Below, in pieces: positions 23,776 to 33,784 of a stretch of 64,000 nucleotides of DNA. The translations under genes and the position numbers were made by a program. This DNA is from Anaerolineales bacterium. GTDB taxonomy: Bacteria; Chloroflexota; Anaerolineae; Anaerolineales; Villigracilaceae. Below the pieces are notes generated by a model. The model was given only the letters and a program-made list of their open reading frames with translations. It had not been told where the DNA came from and made no database searches. Where the stretch lies: contig CP129480.1 of assembly GCA_030583885.1 (NCBI GenBank), positions 3,908,714 to 3,972,713 on the forward strand. The letters are read 5' to 3'. Position 1 is the first letter of the stretch. Each line of letters starts with the position of its first letter.

Positions 23776-26295
23776 ATGGCTGAAGAAACCATGATCGCAG
23801 GCAACATCGAATCCGTTGATATCGACGCCCAGATGCGTTCCGCCTACCTGGATTACGCCATGAGCGTGATCGTCGCGCGCGCCCTGCCCGATGCCCGCGA
23901 CGGCTTGAAACCCGTCCACCGCCGCATTTTATACGCCATGCACGAGTTGGGCATCCGCTCGAACTCGTCCTACAAGAAGTCCGCGCGTATTGTGGGTGAA
24001 GTGCTGGGTAAATACCACCCGCACGGAGACTCGGCCGTGTATGAATCGATGGCACGCATGGCACAGGATTTTTCCCTGCGCTACCTGCTGGTGGACGGTC
24101 AGGGTAACTTCGGGTCGGTGGATGGCGACGCTCCAGCCGCGATGCGGTACACCGAGGCACGCCTGCAAAAAATGGCGGAGGAATTGCTGGCGGACCTCGA
24201 AAAAGACACCGTGGATTTCGGTCCAAACTTCGATGAATCGCTCGAAGAGCCGCTCGTCCTGCCCGCGCGTTTGCCAAACCTTTTGCTGAACGGCGCTTCC
24301 GGCATCGCTGTGGGGATGGCCACCAACATCCCGCCGCAGAATTTACGCGAACTGGTCGGTGCCATCAATCACCTGATCGACAATTACCACAAAATCGAGG
24401 ATGTCACGGTTGACGATTTGATGAAATTCGTGCTCGGTCCGGATTTCCCCACCGGCGGCATGATCGTCGGGACGGAGGGAATTCTCTCGGCCTATGGAAC
24501 AGGCAGAGGCCGGATCGTGATGCGCGGTGTCGCTCACATCGAAGAGACCAAGGCCGGGCGTTATCAGATCAACATCACGGAAATCCCGTATCAGGTCAAT
24601 AAATCCACACTGATCGAACGCATCGCGGAACTCGTCCGTGAGGACAAGATCGATCAAATCTCGGACCTGCGGGATGAATCCGACCAGCGCGGCATGAGCA
24701 TTGTCATCGAGTTGAAACGCAGCGCGCAGCCCAAAAAGGTTTTGAACCAGCTTTATAAATATACGGCGCTGCAATCCACCTTTGGCGTGCAGATGCTTGC
24801 GCTTGTGGATGGCGAGCCGCGCACCCTGCCGCTTAAACGCATGCTGCAGATCTTCATCGAGCATCGCCAGACGGTCATTGTTCGCCGCTCCAATTTCGAA
24901 CTGGCAAAGGCGCGCGCCCGCCAGCATATTTTGGACGGCTATTTGATCGCGTTGAACAATATCGATGCGGTCATCAAGACCATCCGCGAGGCGGAGGACG
25001 TGGACGTCGCCAAGGTCAACTTGATGAAACGTTTCAAACTGAGCGAGTTGCAGGCGCAGGCGATTTTGGATATGCAGCTGCGCCGCCTGGCCGCACTGGA
25101 ACGCTGGAAGATCGAGCAGGAACACAAGCAGGTGCGTGAAACGATCGAACATCTTGAAGACCTGCTCGCTCATCCAAAGAAGATCCTTGCGCTCATAAAA
25201 TCAGACCTGCTCGAACTGGCCGAAAAATACGGAGATGACCGCCGCACACGCATTGCCGCCGAGGCAAAGGAGGATATCCACGATGAAGACCTGGTGGCGG
25301 ATGAATCCGTGCTGATCAGCATTACCGAGCGCGGATACATCAAACGCGTTGCCGCGTCTGCATTCCGCTCACAAAGCCGCGGCGGACGCGGCGTGATGGG
25401 GCACACGACCAAGGAAGAGGACGAAGTGGTCATGCTCATCCCGGCCCGCACGTTGAACACGATGTTGTTCTTCTCGGATAAAGGCAAGGTGTATTCCGAG
25501 AAGGTGTATCAAATCCCTGACTCGGACCGTGCCACGAAAGGCATTCCGCTGGTCAACGTGCTGTCGCTCGATCCCAGTGAAAAGGTGACAGCGGCAATGG
25601 CCGTGGGTGAATTCTCGCCGAACACGTTTTGTATGATGATGACCGGGCGCGCCAGGATCAAACGCGTTTCCATGGAGGAATTCGCATCCGTTCGCCCCTC
25701 GGGCTTGATCGCCATGTCTCTGGAAGAGGGCGACCAGCTGGGCTGGGCACGCCTGACATCAGGCAAAGATGACATCATCATCGTCACTGAGAATGGACAG
25801 GCGCTGCGCTTCAATGAAACGAAAGTCCGCGCCATGGGACGTCAGGCCGCAGGGGTGGTGGGTATCCGCCTGAAGAAAGGCGACTCGGTCACCAGCATGG
25901 ATGTGGTCGAAAAGGATGGCGCTTTACTGGTCGTCACCAGCAAGGGCTTTGGGAAACAAACCCCGCTGACCGAATACACCTCCAAGGGACGCGCAACGGG
26001 CGGCATCTCCACCATTGATCAAAAGGCAATCAAGGAGATCGGCAGGATCGCCGCCGCGCGCGTGGTGCAAAAAGATGATGACCTGACGATGATGACAGCC
26101 AACGGCGTGACCCTGCGCCTCAAAGTGAAGGATGTAAAACAATCAGGGCGCGCAACCAGAGGCGTGCACCTGATCAAGCCGCAGGCGGGCGATGAGGTGG
26201 CCTCCATGGCACGCATCTCGGCGGATGATCTCAAAAAGGCGGGCGCACAGGTGAATGAGAACGTGCAGGTGGAAGAACAGCCGAAGTTGGTATAA
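23776..26295 (+). CDS. gyrA: DNA gyrase subunit A
   Basis: 839 residues, normal GyrA length. With GyrB it introduces negative supercoils. Seen: RALPDARDGLKPVHRRILYA, the quinolone-determining region HPHGDSAVYESMARMAQ (Ser86 and Glu90, a susceptible-type pair), catalytic Tyr125 in AAMRYTEARL, and six C-terminal beta-pinwheel blades with a GyrA box (QSRGGRGVMG). The IS at 22801 sits in the 5' region, about 109 bp before the ATG. GGAA lies 7-8 bases before ATG 23776. Confidence 0.97.
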   Translation: MAEETMIAGNIESVDIDAQMRSAYLDYAMSVIVARALPDARDGLKPVHRRILYAMHELGIRSNSSYKKSARIVGEVLGKYHPHGDSAVYESMARMAQDFSLRYLLVDGQGNFGSVDGDAPAAMRYTEARLQKMAEELLADLEKDTVDFGPNFDESLEEPLVLPARLPNLLLNGASGIAVGMATNIPPQNLRELVGAINHLIDNYHKIEDVTVDDLMKFVLGPDFPTGGMIVGTEGILSAYGTGRGRIVMRGVAHIEETKAGRYQINITEIPYQVNKSTLIERIAELVREDKIDQISDLRDESDQRGMSIVIELKRSAQPKKVLNQLYKYTALQSTFGVQMLALVDGEPRTLPLKRMLQIFIEHRQTVIVRRSNFELAKARARQHILDGYLIALNNIDAVIKTIREAEDVDVAKVNLMKRFKLSELQAQAILDMQLRRLAALERWKIEQEHKQVRETIEHLEDLLAHPKKILALIKSDLLELAEKYGDDRRTRIAAEAKEDIHDEDLVADESVLISITERGYIKRVAASAFRSQSRGGRGVMGHTTKEEDEVVMLIPARTLNTMLFFSDKGKVYSEKVYQIPDSDRATKGIPLVNVLSLDPSEKVTAAMAVGEFSPNTFCMMMTGRARIKRVSMEEFASVRPSGLIAMSLEEGDQLGWARLTSGKDDIIIVTENGQALRFNETKVRAMGRQAAGVVGIRLKKGDSVTSMDVVEKDGALLVVTSKGFGKQTPLTEYTSKGRATGGISTIDQKAIKEIGRIAAARVVQKDDDLTMMTANGVTLRLKVKDVKQSGRATRGVHLIKPQAGDEVASMARISADDLKKAGAQVNENVQVEEQPKLV

Positions 26296-26296
26296 A

Positions 26297-26332
26297 AAAG
26301 AAGGATGAGGAAAACCTCATCCTTCTTTTTTA
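26297..26332. terminator. Bidirectional terminator after gyrA
   Basis: AAGAAGGATGAGG / CCTCATCCTTCTT with an AAAA loop and flanking A and T runs, serving gyrA and the convergent 26350 gene. Confidence 0.92.
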
Positions 26333-26349
26333 TACCCATGCGGATAAAA

Positions 26350-26568
26350 TTAAAACCCGATCCTAGCGGTCACCAGCAAGCACAACGCGCCGATCACACA
26401 CACGGCAAACAACAAAAGCACGGCGATCACAAAGCGCTGGATGGATGTCATGCCCAAAAAGCGGCTTGAACCTCCGCCGGGCGACATGCCCTCAGTGGGC
26501 TGGAAAGTGACTTCCTCTTCCGCATAAAACGGTTGTGCGTCGGCATCTTCACGGAGATTATCAAACAT
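26350..26568 (-). CDS. 72-residue single-pass membrane protein
   Basis: Acidic, Gly-rich N-terminal half (FDNLREDADAQPFYAEEEV) and a C-terminal membrane helix (about 45-68, IAVLLLFAVCVIGALCLLV). Function unknown. It lies just downstream of birA in the same direction, 26 bp away, and ends at the bidirectional terminator. Confidence 0.7.
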   Translation of the reverse strand: MFDNLREDADAQPFYAEEEVTFQPTEGMSPGGGSSRFLGMTSIQRFVIAVLLLFAVCVIGALCLLVTARIGF

Positions 26569-26594
26569 GGTGACCTCAACTTCTCAAAAGTATA

Positions 26595-27395
26595 TCACGC
26601 CGTCGGGCGCAGGCTGACATCTCCAAAACGGACGATAACGGATTTGTCGTGCATGTCCCGCAGACGCAAACTGCCATCTGTTTCAAGTCCGAGCAGCCTG
26701 CCGCTGATCGGAGCTTCCCCTTCAAGGACACTGCCGCCTCCAGCCTGGACCTGAACCTGCTCGCCGCGAAAAGCAAGAATCTGCTCCCAGGCTTTGATCA
26801 ACTCATTCGTGTCCATACGTTCGCGCCAGGAAATGAATGCGCTTAAGATTTCACGCAGAATCTCCTCACGGGCGGGCGGCTCCCCCCCAAGCTCATCTTC
26901 GAGACTCGTTGCAGGGAAGTGCAGCAGGTCCGGCGGCGGCACGGAGGGTTTATACACGTTTACCCCCACGCCAATGACAAGCGAATCCACGTCAGCACCG
27001 GACCAGACCGTTTCAATGAGGATGCCTGCCGTCTTTTTGCCGTTCAACAGAATATCGTTGGGCCATTTGATGCGCGGGGCAAGACCATGCGTCAGACAGG
27101 CACCTGCAATGGAAAGCGCTGCCAGCCCAACCGTCCGCGAGAGATGCGGGCGCAGGGAGGCGGATGGGCGCAGGATGATGCTGAAGGCGAGCGCGCTTCC
27201 CTTTGGCGTGAACCACTTTCGGTTGAGCCTGCCGCGTCCCTGCGTCTGTTCGTCCGCAATCACAATGGACAGGTCTTTGGCCCCGCCAGCCGCCCAAGCC
27301 AGAGCCTCATCGTTCGTGGAGCCAATCGAATCAAAATAACGCAGCTCACCAATGTTCGATTTGGAAAGTACTTTTTGGAGGGCGTATTGGTTCAT
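26595..27395 (-). CDS. birA: Biotin--[acetyl-CoA-carboxylase] ligase, catalytic form without HTH
   Basis: 266 residues. Attaches biotin to the carboxylase carrier protein. Seen: SIGSTNDEALAWA, the biotin-adenylate loop DEQTQGRGRLNRKWFTP, IKWPNDILLNGKKTAGILIE, and the C-terminal SH3-like part with GSVLEGEAPISGRLLGLETDGSL. No N-terminal helix-turn-helix, so it is a class I enzyme and not a repressor. ATG 27395 is preferred over an in-frame ATG 54 bp upstream, because those codons would span the terminator hairpin of the upstream peptidase gene. Confidence 0.92.
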   Translation of the reverse strand: MNQYALQKVLSKSNIGELRYFDSIGSTNDEALAWAAGGAKDLSIVIADEQTQGRGRLNRKWFTPKGSALAFSIILRPSASLRPHLSRTVGLAALSIAGACLTHGLAPRIKWPNDILLNGKKTAGILIETVWSGADVDSLVIGVGVNVYKPSVPPPDLLHFPATSLEDELGGEPPAREEILREILSAFISWRERMDTNELIKAWEQILAFRGEQVQVQAGGGSVLEGEAPISGRLLGLETDGSLRLRDMHDKSVIVRFGDVSLRPTA

Positions 27396-27401
27396 ATAAA
27401 T

Positions 27402-27435
27402 AAAATCCCAAGGGTCTTGAAAGCCCTTGGGATTT
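27402..27435 (-). terminator. Terminator after the LysM/M23 gene
   Basis: AAATCCCAAGGG / CCCTTGGGATTT on either side of a short loop, followed on the minus strand by TATTTAT. Confidence 0.75.
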
Positions 27436-27438
27436 GTC

Positions 27439-28599
27439 TTATTGAACAATATCGTACGGATTTATATTTGTTCCGCCAACGCGGATTTCGAAGTGCAGGT
27501 GCGCGCCAAATGAATTACCCGTATTGCCAGCATAGCCGATCACAGTACCCTGCCCCACAGCCTGGCATACGCCCACATTGATCTGGCTTAAGTGGGCATA
27601 AATGGTCACATACCCGTTGCCGTGATCGATCTGCACCACATTGCCGTAGCCGTAATTCCAGCCGCCCTGCGCCATGGTGACAATGCCCGTGCCGGCTGCA
27701 TACACATTCGCACCGACATCCGCGGTGATGTCAATGCCAAGGTGACCGGGTCCGTAGCCATTGCCGGAAATGGAATGCGCATCCGCAGGCCATCCAAAGC
27801 CGCTTGCAACAGGTCCGCCTCCGCAGGCATTTCCACCGACTTCAGACGTACCCGTCCCTGCCCCTCTGCCGGTAGTGGGCAGGTCTGCCGCCCAGTTACG
27901 CAGTTCACGTGAGCCCCCGGGAATCATCACCAGCGTGCCCGGCTCCACCTTTGGATCGGTCAGGTCTATATCATTGCCGGGGAAGTCCATGATATCTTCG
28001 GCGCTCACATCGAATGTATCCGCAACGGATTCAAAGGTATCGCCGTCCTTCCATTCATAATACAAACCATCCACAGGCGGGATGGTCAATTCCATGCCGG
28101 GCTTGAGGTTATGCGGATTATCCTCCAACTGGGTATTGACATACAAAATGGATTCGGTTTTGAGTTTGAACTCATCCGCGATCCTCAGCATGGCGTCGCC
28201 GCGCGAGACGCGATAAATAATGGATTCATATCGTGGTCGTTCAGGGATGTTCGTTTTCAACTGCAGTTCGCGCAGGATGGACGAAAGACCGTCTCCCTCC
28301 AGGCCGGCCAGGGGGATACCCGCCTGAGGCTGACCGGCGACTGATTCGCTGGTCGGCTCCATCACGACAGGTGCCTGGGCCGGCGGAAGTGTGCTTTTAT
28401 AGTACAGTGTCGACCCCAGCAAACCGACGACCAGGATGATGGTTAAAACCCAACTGAGGACCGAAAAACGATCCGCCCTGATTTTCGTGCGCGAAGAGGT
28501 GGGCGGTTCATTGACTGCCGGGACTTCCTTTGGCTTGCGCTTGAACTTTTGAGCAAGGAAGGAAAAGATGGATCGAATTTTTTCCGGTACGTATTTCAT
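27439..28599 (-). CDS. LysM and M23-family murein peptidase, membrane-anchored
   Basis: 386 residues. A membrane anchor at about 45-68 follows a short cytoplasmic N-terminus. Two LysM-type repeats (about 125-230: SRGDAMLRIADEFKLKTESI, WKDGDTFESVADTFDVSAED) bind peptidoglycan, then an M23 domain (about 260-386) with the zinc motif HLGIDI (HxxxD) and HLHFEIR (HxH). The Gly-rich FGWPADAHSISGNGYG leads into the active site. Acts on the cell-wall peptide cross-links or as an EnvC/NlpD-type activator. Confidence 0.9.
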   Translation of the reverse strand: MKYVPEKIRSIFSFLAQKFKRKPKEVPAVNEPPTSSRTKIRADRFSVLSWVLTIILVVGLLGSTLYYKSTLPPAQAPVVMEPTSESVAGQPQAGIPLAGLEGDGLSSILRELQLKTNIPERPRYESIIYRVSRGDAMLRIADEFKLKTESILYVNTQLEDNPHNLKPGMELTIPPVDGLYYEWKDGDTFESVADTFDVSAEDIMDFPGNDIDLTDPKVEPGTLVMIPGGSRELRNWAADLPTTGRGAGTGTSEVGGNACGGGPVASGFGWPADAHSISGNGYGPGHLGIDITADVGANVYAAGTGIVTMAQGGWNYGYGNVVQIDHGNGYVTIYAHLSQINVGVCQAVGQGTVIGYAGNTGNSFGAHLHFEIRVGGTNINPYDIVQ

Positions 28600-28623
28600 T
28601 CTATTATGCAGGCAAACCTGCCG

Positions 28624-29901
28624 TTATGCATCCTTGGTGAGATTCTCAAGAAATTCCATGTTGTTTTTGGCGCGCTCCATGCGGGTGATGATGGCTTCGG
28701 TCGCCACGGAATTGTCCATGCCGGCACCCTGCGGAGGCGACGAGATCATCTGGATGAACATACGGCGCATGAGCCAGACTCGCTGCAACAGGTCGGGACC
28801 AAGAAGCAGGTCTTCGCGGCGCGTGGACGAGCGTTCGATGTCCACGGCGGGGAAGATGCGGCGTTCCTGTAATTTACGGGAGAGAATTAACTCCATGTTG
28901 CCGGTGCCTTTGAATTCTTCGTACACCACGTCGTCGAGGCGCGAGCCGGTATCCACGAGACAGGTGGCGATGATGGTCAGCGAGCCGCCATCCTCGACGT
29001 TGCGCGCCGCACCAAAGAAGCGCTTGGGCGGGTACAACGCGGAGGGATCCATACCGCCGGAGAGTGTGCGCCCTGAGGGGTTGACGACCAGGTTATAGGC
29101 GCGGGCGAGGCGGGTGATCGAGTCCATTAAGATTACCACATGGCGTCCGATCTCCACCAATCGCTTAGCGCGCTCTAATGCCAGTTCCGCCGTGCGGACG
29201 TGCGCTGTGACGGGTTCATCAAAGGTGGAAGCCACCACCTCGGCATCCACAGAACGGTCCATGTCCGTCACTTCCTCGGGGCGTTCGCCGATGAGTGCAA
29301 TGATTAGATGCACATCAGGATATTTGGTTGAAATGGAATTTGCAATCTGTTTGAGAATGGTGGTCTTACCCGCCTTGGGAGGAGAAACGATCAACCCGCG
29401 CTGTCCGCGTCCAATGGGAGCGATCAGGTTAATCAGGCGCGGGGCAAGTGTATCGTGGTCTGTTTCCAGGTCAAAGCGAACCTCCGGGAAAATGGGGGTC
29501 AGGTTTTCAAAGACAACCCTGCGCAAGCCTGGCTCCGGTTCCAGCCCATTAATGGATTCCACTTTAAGCAATCCAAAATGTCTTTCGCTTTCGCGGGGCG
29601 GGCGTACCTGCCCAATGACGAGGTCGCCGGCGCGCAGGTCGTATTTTCGTAACTGCGCCTGTGACACATATACATCCTGATCACTGATGCGGTAATTCGT
29701 TGCCCGCAGAAAGCCAATGCCTTCGCTCATGATTTCGAGAATGCCGCCGCGCAGTTCAATGCCCTCCTTTTGCGCCTCCGCCTCGCGGATCGTCATTGCC
29801 AGGGCTTCCTTCTTCATGCGATTGTAATTTGGAATATTGAGGCTTTTCGCCATGCCGCGCAGTTTCGACAGCGGTTCGTTCTCAAGTTCAAGTATTTTCA
29901 T
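28624..29901 (-). CDS. rho: Transcription termination factor Rho
   Basis: 425 residues. Rho N-terminal domain (LSKLRGMAKSLNIPNYNRM), cold-shock RNA-binding domain (about 50-125: GFLRATNYRISDQDVYVSQA), and the RecA-like ATPase domain with Walker A (SPPKAGKTTILKQIANSI), Walker B (VILMDSITRLARAYN) and the Q-loop/R-loop region (EFKGTGNMELILSR). It has a promoter about 195 bp upstream and a structured leader that may serve autoregulation. Confidence 0.96.
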   Translation of the reverse strand: MKILELENEPLSKLRGMAKSLNIPNYNRMKKEALAMTIREAEAQKEGIELRGGILEIMSEGIGFLRATNYRISDQDVYVSQAQLRKYDLRAGDLVIGQVRPPRESERHFGLLKVESINGLEPEPGLRRVVFENLTPIFPEVRFDLETDHDTLAPRLINLIAPIGRGQRGLIVSPPKAGKTTILKQIANSISTKYPDVHLIIALIGERPEEVTDMDRSVDAEVVASTFDEPVTAHVRTAELALERAKRLVEIGRHVVILMDSITRLARAYNLVVNPSGRTLSGGMDPSALYPPKRFFGAARNVEDGGSLTIIATCLVDTGSRLDDVVYEEFKGTGNMELILSRKLQERRIFPAVDIERSSTRREDLLLGPDLLQRVWLMRRMFIQMISSPPQGAGMDNSVATEAIITRMERAKNNMEFLENLTKDA

Positions 29902-30097
29902 GTTATGTTCTCTTGGTGGGGAATTGGGATGGAATGCAAAACTAACCAGCCCCCTTCGGCGGGCCGGCGATTTTCCTTATGATGTCGGTGAAATTGGGAG
30001 TTCGCTCAAGGTTCTCGTTAGATTATCTGCGCAGGCAAAGACTAACCTGCGATTCCTCACATACTCAAATTTACAAAATATCAGGGGAATTGACAGT

Positions 30098-30126
30098 ATT
30101 ATAGCACGCACGTGTGCCTGACGCAA
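30098..30126 (-). promoter_or_regulatory. Putative sigma70-type promoter of rho
   Basis: Minus strand TTGCGT (30126-30121), 17-bp spacer, TATAAT (30103-30098). The predicted leader of about 190 nt holds a CGCAGG/CCTGCG hairpin and a GC-rich hairpin with a CCGAAGG-type loop. It also sits just upstream of the end of cydDC, in the intergenic gap 29902-30138. Confidence 0.6.
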
Positions 30127-30138
30127 GGCGCTTGATCA

Positions 30139-33100
30139 TCAAATTCCATTGTCCAGTATACGATTCTGCAAATCCGACAAACGGCGGTACAGCCCATCCC
30201 TGTTTTTTAGTTCGATATGTGTGCCGCGCTCCACGATACTGCCATGGTTCATGACAAGGATATCATCCACGTTTTCAAGTCCGATTAACCGGTGCGTTAT
30301 AAGCAGCGATGTCTTATGTTTCATCACATCAAATAAAGTATCAAGCACCTGCTTCTCGGTCAGCGGGTCGAGGTTGGCGGTAGGTTCGTCGAGGATCAAA
30401 ATTGGCGCATCTTTTATCAATGCGCGGGCGATGGCAAGGCGCTGGCGTTCTCCGCCTGACAAACGCAGGCCTTGTTCCCCGATCATCGTGTCGTAACCTT
30501 TTGGCAGACCCATAATGAAGTTATGAATTTGTGCGGATTTGCACGCTACTTCCACTTCTTCACGTGTGACCTTTTTGCGGGCGAAACGCAAATTCTCATA
30601 GATGGATGTGTTGAAGAAATAGGTATTCTGGGAGACGTACCCGCATCTTGCCCTGACTTCATCCTGATTCAGCGCTTTGAGCGACTCTCCGCCCAAGCGG
30701 ATATCTCCGACTTCGTACTCCCAGAATCGCAGCAGGAGATTGGCAATGGTACTCTTCCCCGCTCCGCTCGGACCGACGATGGCAACTGACGTCGAAGGTC
30801 TAAGGTCAAAAGTCAGGTTGTGCAGAGCGGGTGCCGTTTGGGTGGGGTAGTTGAAGGTGAGGTTCGAGAATTCGATATTCGATAGTCGGTTATCGAGTTT
30901 CGAATTTCGAATATCGTCTTTTATTTCGGGCTCTGTATCCACCACTTCAAATAGACGTTTTGCCGCTTCGCGGGAGGAATTCCACATTTGGGCGGCGAGC
31001 GGCAGCGGAATGACGGCTTCAAAGGAAGCAAGAGTCAGCAAGGTCAATGAGGCAAGCATGGGACCGGGGAGATTCCCGTTGATGATCTGCGGAATGGTCA
31101 GGAAGAGTACCGCCCATATGCCGAGGTTGGTGAGCAAAGTCCCCAGAGCGGAGTGGATGCCTGTCACATGCGCCATGCGGCGTTGGGCGTCCCCGTAGTC
31201 GTTTCCGTTCGATGCAATTTGCTTGAGGCGTTCGTCGGCGCGACCATAGGCGATCAGGTCTGCCATGCCTTGAATGCCGTCCACAAGGCAGGTTTGCAAG
31301 TCGGCGCGCAGGGAGATGGTCTGTTCGGCGGATGTGCGGCTGGTCGTCTGCGCGAGGATCGGGAGGAACAAGCCGAGGCTGAGATAAAAGATCAGGAAGA
31401 CAGGAGCAAGCAGTGGGTAGAAGGAAGCGAGAAAGATGGCAGTGAACGTCCCAACGACGATGGCGGTCAACGGGGGTGAAACGACGCGGACGTAGAAATT
31501 TTCCAGCGTTTCCACATCACCGATGATGCGGGCAAGCAAGTCACCAGCGCGGAAGTTCATCAGGCGGGCGGGGGCGAGGGGCTCGAGTTTTTCGTAAAAC
31601 CAGATGCGGAGTTTGGCGAGCAGGCGGAAGGTAACGTCGTGCGAGACGAGGCGTTCGAGGTAGCGGAAGACGGCGCGGGTGATGCCGAAGAAGCGCGTGC
31701 CGACGGTGGAGACGCCGAGGTCTGCGACGGAGGTGGCGATGGCGGCGGTGGAGATGAGCCATGCGGATGTGCCCATGAGCGCCACGCTCGCGCCAATGGT
31801 GATGGAACTCATCAAAACGGAGAGGGTGACCCGATGCCAATTGCCGCGCAGGAATTGGAGCAGGCGGGGAAGGATCGATTTTTGATTTACGATTTCAGAT
31901 TGACGATTGACGATTTGGTCAAAGGTCGATGGTCGAAGGTCGGGTGTCTCGGATGGTTGGGTTTTGACTTGCGACTTGTGACTTGTGACTTGCGACTGTA
32001 CCATAGCCGCATACATGCCGTTCTTTGTGATGAGTTCGCGATGCGTGCCTTGTTCGATGATTTTGCCTTCGTCGAGGACGATGATAGTATCGGCTTGGAA
32101 GATGGTGTTGAGGCGGTGGGCGATGGTGATGGTGGTGCGTCCCTGCATCAACTCACGGGTGGATTCTTCGAGCAGGGACTCAGTTTCTGGGTCGAGCGCG
32201 GAGGTTGGTTCGTCGAGAATCAGAATGGGTGCATCTTTGAGGAAGGCGCGGGCGAGGGCGAGGCGTTGGGCTTGTCCGCTGGAGAGGCGGGCGCCGTTTT
32301 CGCCGACGATGGTCTCGTATTTTTCGGGCAACGATTCGATGAACTCGTGCAAGCGCGCGGCTTTAGAGGCTTGGAGAACTTCTTCGTGCATCGCGTCCGC
32401 TTTGCCGAGGCGGATGTTTTCCGCGAGGGTGGTGTGGAAGAGGTGTGGTTTTTGTGGAATCCAGGCGATGGCATTCTGAAGGCGGAAGGCGGAAGGCAGA
32501 AGGCTCCCTTCGGTTGGGTGGATGAAGGCGAGCAATAACTGAACAAGGGTGGATTTGCCCGCGCCTGTTTTTCCGACGAGGGCGATATGTTGACCTTGCT
32601 TGATTTTCAGGTTGATATTTTGCAGGGCGGGGGTGTTTTCGTTAGGGTAGGTGAAGGAGATATTCGATAATTCGATATTTGGAGATTCGATATTCGATAT
32701 TCGAGTATCGACGTTCGAGTATCTCATATCGGGTGTCGGGGTATCAAGTATTTCATAGATTCTTTTTGCCGCCGTTGTACCGTTCATCCCCGCATGGAAT
32801 CTCACTCCGAGGGCGCGCAGAGGCATGTAGAACTCGGGGGCAAGGACGAGCAGGAAGAGCGCGGGGCGAAAATCCATGAAGCCGTAGAGCAGGCGAAAAC
32901 CGATCTCAACGGCGACGAGGGCGGTGCTGATGGTGGCGAGCATTTCGAGCGCAAGCGCAGAGAGGAAGGTGATGCGCAGGACGCTCAGTGTCCTGTCGCG
33001 GTATTGTTCGGAGATCTTGGCTATGTTCTTCGCCTGTCCCTTCGATTGACCGAAGAGTTTGAGCGTGGTCAATCCTTGCAGGCTGTCGAGGAAGTGGGCG

Positions 33101-33681
33101 CTGAGCAGGCGCAAGGTTTCATACTGGCGTTTGGTAACCACCTCCGCGCCCTTGCCGATCAAGATCATGAAGAACGGAATCAATGGCGCGGTGATGAGGA
33201 AAACGAAGCCAGTGAGCAGGTCAATGGGAAAGACGAAAACGAGGATGGAGATAGGAACAAGTGCTGTAATAACTAATTGTGGAAGATACTGGCTGAAATA
33301 CGCATCCAGCGCTTCGATGCCTTCGACAGCCGCAGTGGTCAGTTCGCCTGTGCGTTGTCCGCGGGCGTAGGCGGGACCGAGTTTGAGGATGTGGGCGAAG
33401 AGTCGTTCACGTAAATCTGTTTTGATGCGGACGGCGACGGCGTTGGCGGCGACTTCGTTGACCCAGGTGAGAAATGTCCGCCCGCTGATGGCGAGGAGGA
33501 TGAAGAGAAGCGGAGTTGTAACCTGCTCGAGCGATAACTTCTGTAAAAAAACCCCGTCCACGACGGTTGCGAGATTCCAAGCCTGCCAGATGGTCAGGAA
33601 TCCAGCCAGAAGTCCGGAGAGAATCGTTAAGGTCAGTGCGAGGCGGGAGTCGCGGGTGAGAGTCAAAAGTCTATGATGCAT
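30139..33681 (-). CDS. cydDC: Fused CydD-CydC thiol reductant ABC exporter
   Basis: 1180 residues, about twice a single half-transporter: a CydD half (about 1-580) and a CydC half (about 620-1180). Each has a six-helix membrane domain and an ABC domain with Walker A (LVGKTGAGKSTLVQLL; IVGPSGAGKSTIANLL), signature (LSSGQAQRLALARAF; LSGGERQRLAIARAL) and Walker B (ILILDEPT twice). The exporter moves cysteine/glutathione out and is needed for cytochrome bd assembly. It follows cydB in the same operon. The linkers just before each ABC domain and between the halves are encoded by TTCGATATTCGA-like and CAAGTCACAAGT-like repeats. Confidence 0.93.
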   Translation of the reverse strand: MHHRLLTLTRDSRLALTLTILSGLLAGFLTIWQAWNLATVVDGVFLQKLSLEQVTTPLLFILLAISGRTFLTWVNEVAANAVAVRIKTDLRERLFAHILKLGPAYARGQRTGELTTAAVEGIEALDAYFSQYLPQLVITALVPISILVFVFPIDLLTGFVFLITAPLIPFFMILIGKGAEVVTKRQYETLRLLSAHFLDSLQGLTTLKLFGQSKGQAKNIAKISEQYRDRTLSVLRITFLSALALEMLATISTALVAVEIGFRLLYGFMDFRPALFLLVLAPEFYMPLRALGVRFHAGMNGTTAAKRIYEILDTPTPDMRYSNVDTRISNIESPNIELSNISFTYPNENTPALQNINLKIKQGQHIALVGKTGAGKSTLVQLLLAFIHPTEGSLLPSAFRLQNAIAWIPQKPHLFHTTLAENIRLGKADAMHEEVLQASKAARLHEFIESLPEKYETIVGENGARLSSGQAQRLALARAFLKDAPILILDEPTSALDPETESLLEESTRELMQGRTTITIAHRLNTIFQADTIIVLDEGKIIEQGTHRELITKNGMYAAMVQSQVTSHKSQVKTQPSETPDLRPSTFDQIVNRQSEIVNQKSILPRLLQFLRGNWHRVTLSVLMSSITIGASVALMGTSAWLISTAAIATSVADLGVSTVGTRFFGITRAVFRYLERLVSHDVTFRLLAKLRIWFYEKLEPLAPARLMNFRAGDLLARIIGDVETLENFYVRVVSPPLTAIVVGTFTAIFLASFYPLLAPVFLIFYLSLGLFLPILAQTTSRTSAEQTISLRADLQTCLVDGIQGMADLIAYGRADERLKQIASNGNDYGDAQRRMAHVTGIHSALGTLLTNLGIWAVLFLTIPQIINGNLPGPMLASLTLLTLASFEAVIPLPLAAQMWNSSREAAKRLFEVVDTEPEIKDDIRNSKLDNRLSNIEFSNLTFNYPTQTAPALHNLTFDLRPSTSVAIVGPSGAGKSTIANLLLRFWEYEVGDIRLGGESLKALNQDEVRARCGYVSQNTYFFNTSIYENLRFARKKVTREEVEVACKSAQIHNFIMGLPKGYDTMIGEQGLRLSGGERQRLAIARALIKDAPILILDEPTANLDPLTEKQVLDTLFDVMKHKTSLLITHRLIGLENVDDILVMNHGSIVERGTHIELKNRDGLYRRLSDLQNRILDNGI

Positions 33682-33784
33682 TTGTAAAGTGTCAAGTGTC
33701 AGGTGCGGGGTGTCCAGTTAAAAAGTTTGAAGGTTGAGCGAAGTATACCTCTCGTCAACCTTCAAACTGGTTGGTTCAAAGTTT

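Noticed and set aside
31639..32538. 299-codon plus-strand frame opposite cydDC
   Set aside because: Shadow of the ABC domain; no ribosome-binding site or known domain.
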